From UBA4055 sp036721445 (lineage in GTDB: Bacteria > UBA4055): 26,927 nucleotides of DNA. The stretch covers positions 1-26,927 of the forward strand of contig DAIMKZ010000022.1 of the NCBI GenBank assembly GCA_036721445.1, in the 5' to 3' direction. Positions 25,681 through 26,927 of the stretch are shown here, in pieces. Numbering within the stretch: position 1 is the stretch's first letter; each line of letters starts with the position of its first letter. A model generated the notes under the pieces. It was not told where the DNA came from. It saw nothing but the letters and a program-made list of their open reading frames with translations, and ran no database searches. A program made the position numbers and the translations under genes.

Positions 25681-25724
25681 AAATTTCCTCCAGCTGATAA
25701 TACTTGTTGAGATAAACTAAAAAT

Positions 25725-25752
25725 AAAAAAACCGTTTTGCAACGGTTTTTTT
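25725..25752 (-). terminator. Rho-independent terminator after the GltD-like gene
   Basis: AAAACCGTT pairs with AACGGTTTT around a TTGC loop, followed by T-runs on both strands, so it can work both ways. It lies 16 bases past the stop of the flavoprotein gene. Confidence 0.8.
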
Positions 25753-25767
25753 TGTATGAGAGGACAA

Positions 25768-26927
25768 TTATCCTCTCAACTGCCTGTCTATAAAATACGC
25801 TGCCTTCTTTCCTGCAGCTACAGCTCTGATCGCATCGTCAGGTCCTGTCTGACAGTCTCCTCCGGCATAAACTTTTTCGTCGGATCTTAAAGTGTCGGAA
25901 TGAACTTCGAAAGTTCCCCACTTGGTTACTTTGAGTCCTATAGTTTCAGAGAATTCAGGTTCGACTTTCTGACCTATGGCCATTATTACCACATCAGCTT
26001 CTATATAAAATTCAGATCCTTCCTTTGGAACAGGCCTCCTTCTGCCGCTGCTGTCAGGTTCTCCAAGCTCCATCTTGAGACATTCGATCTTAAGCCTTCC
26101 CGAAGGTGTTTTTTCTATTTTAACAGGAGTCGCAAGGATGTTGAGCTCCGCTCCTTCCTCTTTCGCTTCCCTGATCTCTTCCCTGTTCGCGGGCATTTCC
26201 TGTTCGGTTCTTCTGTAGAGTATTTTCGCTTCAGCTCCCAGCCTGATCGATGATCTGGTAGCATCCATCGCGGTATTTCCGCCGCCGACGATCACGGCTT
26301 CTTTGCCTACATACGGTCTTTCGCCTTTAGCGACTTTCTCAAGAAATTCTACGCCTGAATAAACGCCCTCTGTGTCCATCCCTTTGATAGGCATATCGCT
26401 TCCTATCTGAGCTCCGACCCCGATAAAAACCGCATCATTGTCTTTGTGAAGCTGTTCGAAAGATATATCTTTACCGACCTTCGTGTTGTATTTGACTACA
26501 ACATCCTGTCTTAGAATGAAATCGATCTCGCGCTGAAGTACATCTGCCGGAAGTCTGTAGTCCGGGATACCCCATTTGAGCATTCCCCCGAGTTTATCAT
26601 GCTGTTCGTATATAGTTACAGAGTGACCCAAACGCCTTAGATAGAACGCTGCCGTAAGTCCTGCAGGTCCTCCGCCGATGATCCCGACTTTTTTCCCGGT
26701 CTGCACTACAGGTTGAAGGTCCATGATCTCGTCTTTCTTCCTGTAGGTTTTATCACCGATATACCTCTTGAGCGATCTGATCGAAACAGGTTTCGCATTG
26801 TTACCGACCGCACATACATCCTCGCATTTGGCCGTACAGATACGCCCGCAAGCCTCAAGCATGGGATTAGTTTCGAACATTATCCGCAGTCCCTCGTCAA
26901 GGTCCCTGTTCTTTATCGCGTTTATAT
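25768..26927 (-). CDS. NAD(P)-dependent flavoprotein, glutamate synthase small chain-like (GltD family), 5' partial
   Basis: The visible 386 residues are open past the window end (INAIKNRDLDEGLRIM precedes the first internal Met), so the start is missing. The N-terminal 4Fe-4S binding part has CGRICTAKCEDVC. The FAD-binding site is VGIIGGGPAGLTAAFYLRR, the NAD(P) site is VIVGGGNTAMDATRSSI, and the C-terminal FAD contact is YAGGDCQTGPDDAIRAVAAGKKAA. Such proteins form the small chain of glutamate synthase or of NfnB and related oxidoreductases, moving electrons between NAD(P)H and iron-sulfur partners. Because the partner gene is out of view, glutamate synthase and other uses cannot be told apart. 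It has its own terminator, so it is not in the FDH operon. Confidence 0.9.
   Translation of the reverse strand, partial: INAIKNRDLDEGLRIMFETNPMLEACGRICTAKCEDVCAVGNNAKPVSIRSLKRYIGDKTYRKKDEIMDLQPVVQTGKKVGIIGGGPAGLTAAFYLRRLGHSVTIYEQHDKLGGMLKWGIPDYRLPADVLQREIDFILRQDVVVKYNTKVGKDISFEQLHKDNDAVFIGVGAQIGSDMPIKGMDTEGVYSGVEFLEKVAKGERPYVGKEAVIVGGGNTAMDATRSSIRLGAEAKILYRRTEQEMPANREEIREAKEEGAELNILATPVKIEKTPSGRLKIECLKMELGEPDSSGRRRPVPKEGSEFYIEADVVIMAIGQKVEPEFSETIGLKVTKWGTFEVHSDTLRSDEKVYAGGDCQTGPDDAIRAVAAGKKAAYFIDRQLRG

Overview
The window is bacterial, moderately AT-rich, and most likely comes from the FCB superphylum (Delongbacteria, Cloacimonadota, KSB1 or a similar uncultured lineage). The main evidence is two secreted proteins that end in the 'NYPNPFNP...SGIYFY...KRMLLIK' C-terminal sorting domain typical of type IX-like secretion in those phyla. 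A selenocysteine formate dehydrogenase and molybdenum-cofactor genes suggest an anaerobic or facultative metabolism. No tRNA, rRNA, CRISPR array or insertion sequence was seen. No stretch longer than about 240 bases lacks a gene.

Left part (1-11335, mostly + strand): a 5'-truncated umuC translesion polymerase; an unrecognised two-TM protein; a ferritin-like gene on the minus strand; an SRAP/YedK abasic-site protein; a gingipain-type (C25) peptidase with a sorting domain; a membrane-anchored metallophosphoesterase; a small secreted protein with the same sorting domain; a DUF502 membrane protein; and an alr-flavodoxin pair whose promoter places the transcript start on the alr ATG.

Middle (11407-17688, minus strand, transcribed right to left): EIIA-CBS protein, ArsB/NhaD-type permease, Na+/H+ antiporter fused to a PTS EIIA domain, mobA, fdhD and a ModE-like HTH gene, packed almost end to end. 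A strong sigma70-type promoter lies in front of the first gene. The set joins phosphoryl-regulated ion transport to maturation of a molybdenum/tungsten formate dehydrogenase.

Right (17925-23175, minus): the formate operon, a NuoE-NuoF fusion, formate dehydrogenase alpha subunit and FocA. The alpha subunit appears as two open frames only because of an in-frame UGA. The flanking residues (CARL-U-HSS) and a GGUCU-loop hairpin 12 nt downstream identify the UGA as selenocysteine 352, giving one 895-residue protein. The NuoE-like part of the partner has lost two of the four 2Fe-2S ligands. Upstream are a promoter, a CRP-type palindrome and a terminator. Next come a two-gene surface or envelope pair (an unknown membrane protein and a frameshifted lipoprotein) and a glutamate-synthase-small-chain-like flavoprotein cut by the window end.

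The parts most worth a second look are the NuoE domain with lost ligands in the FDH electron-transfer subunit, the EIIA-controlled ion-transport cassette coupled to mobA/fdhD, and the overlapping hairpins in front of that cassette.
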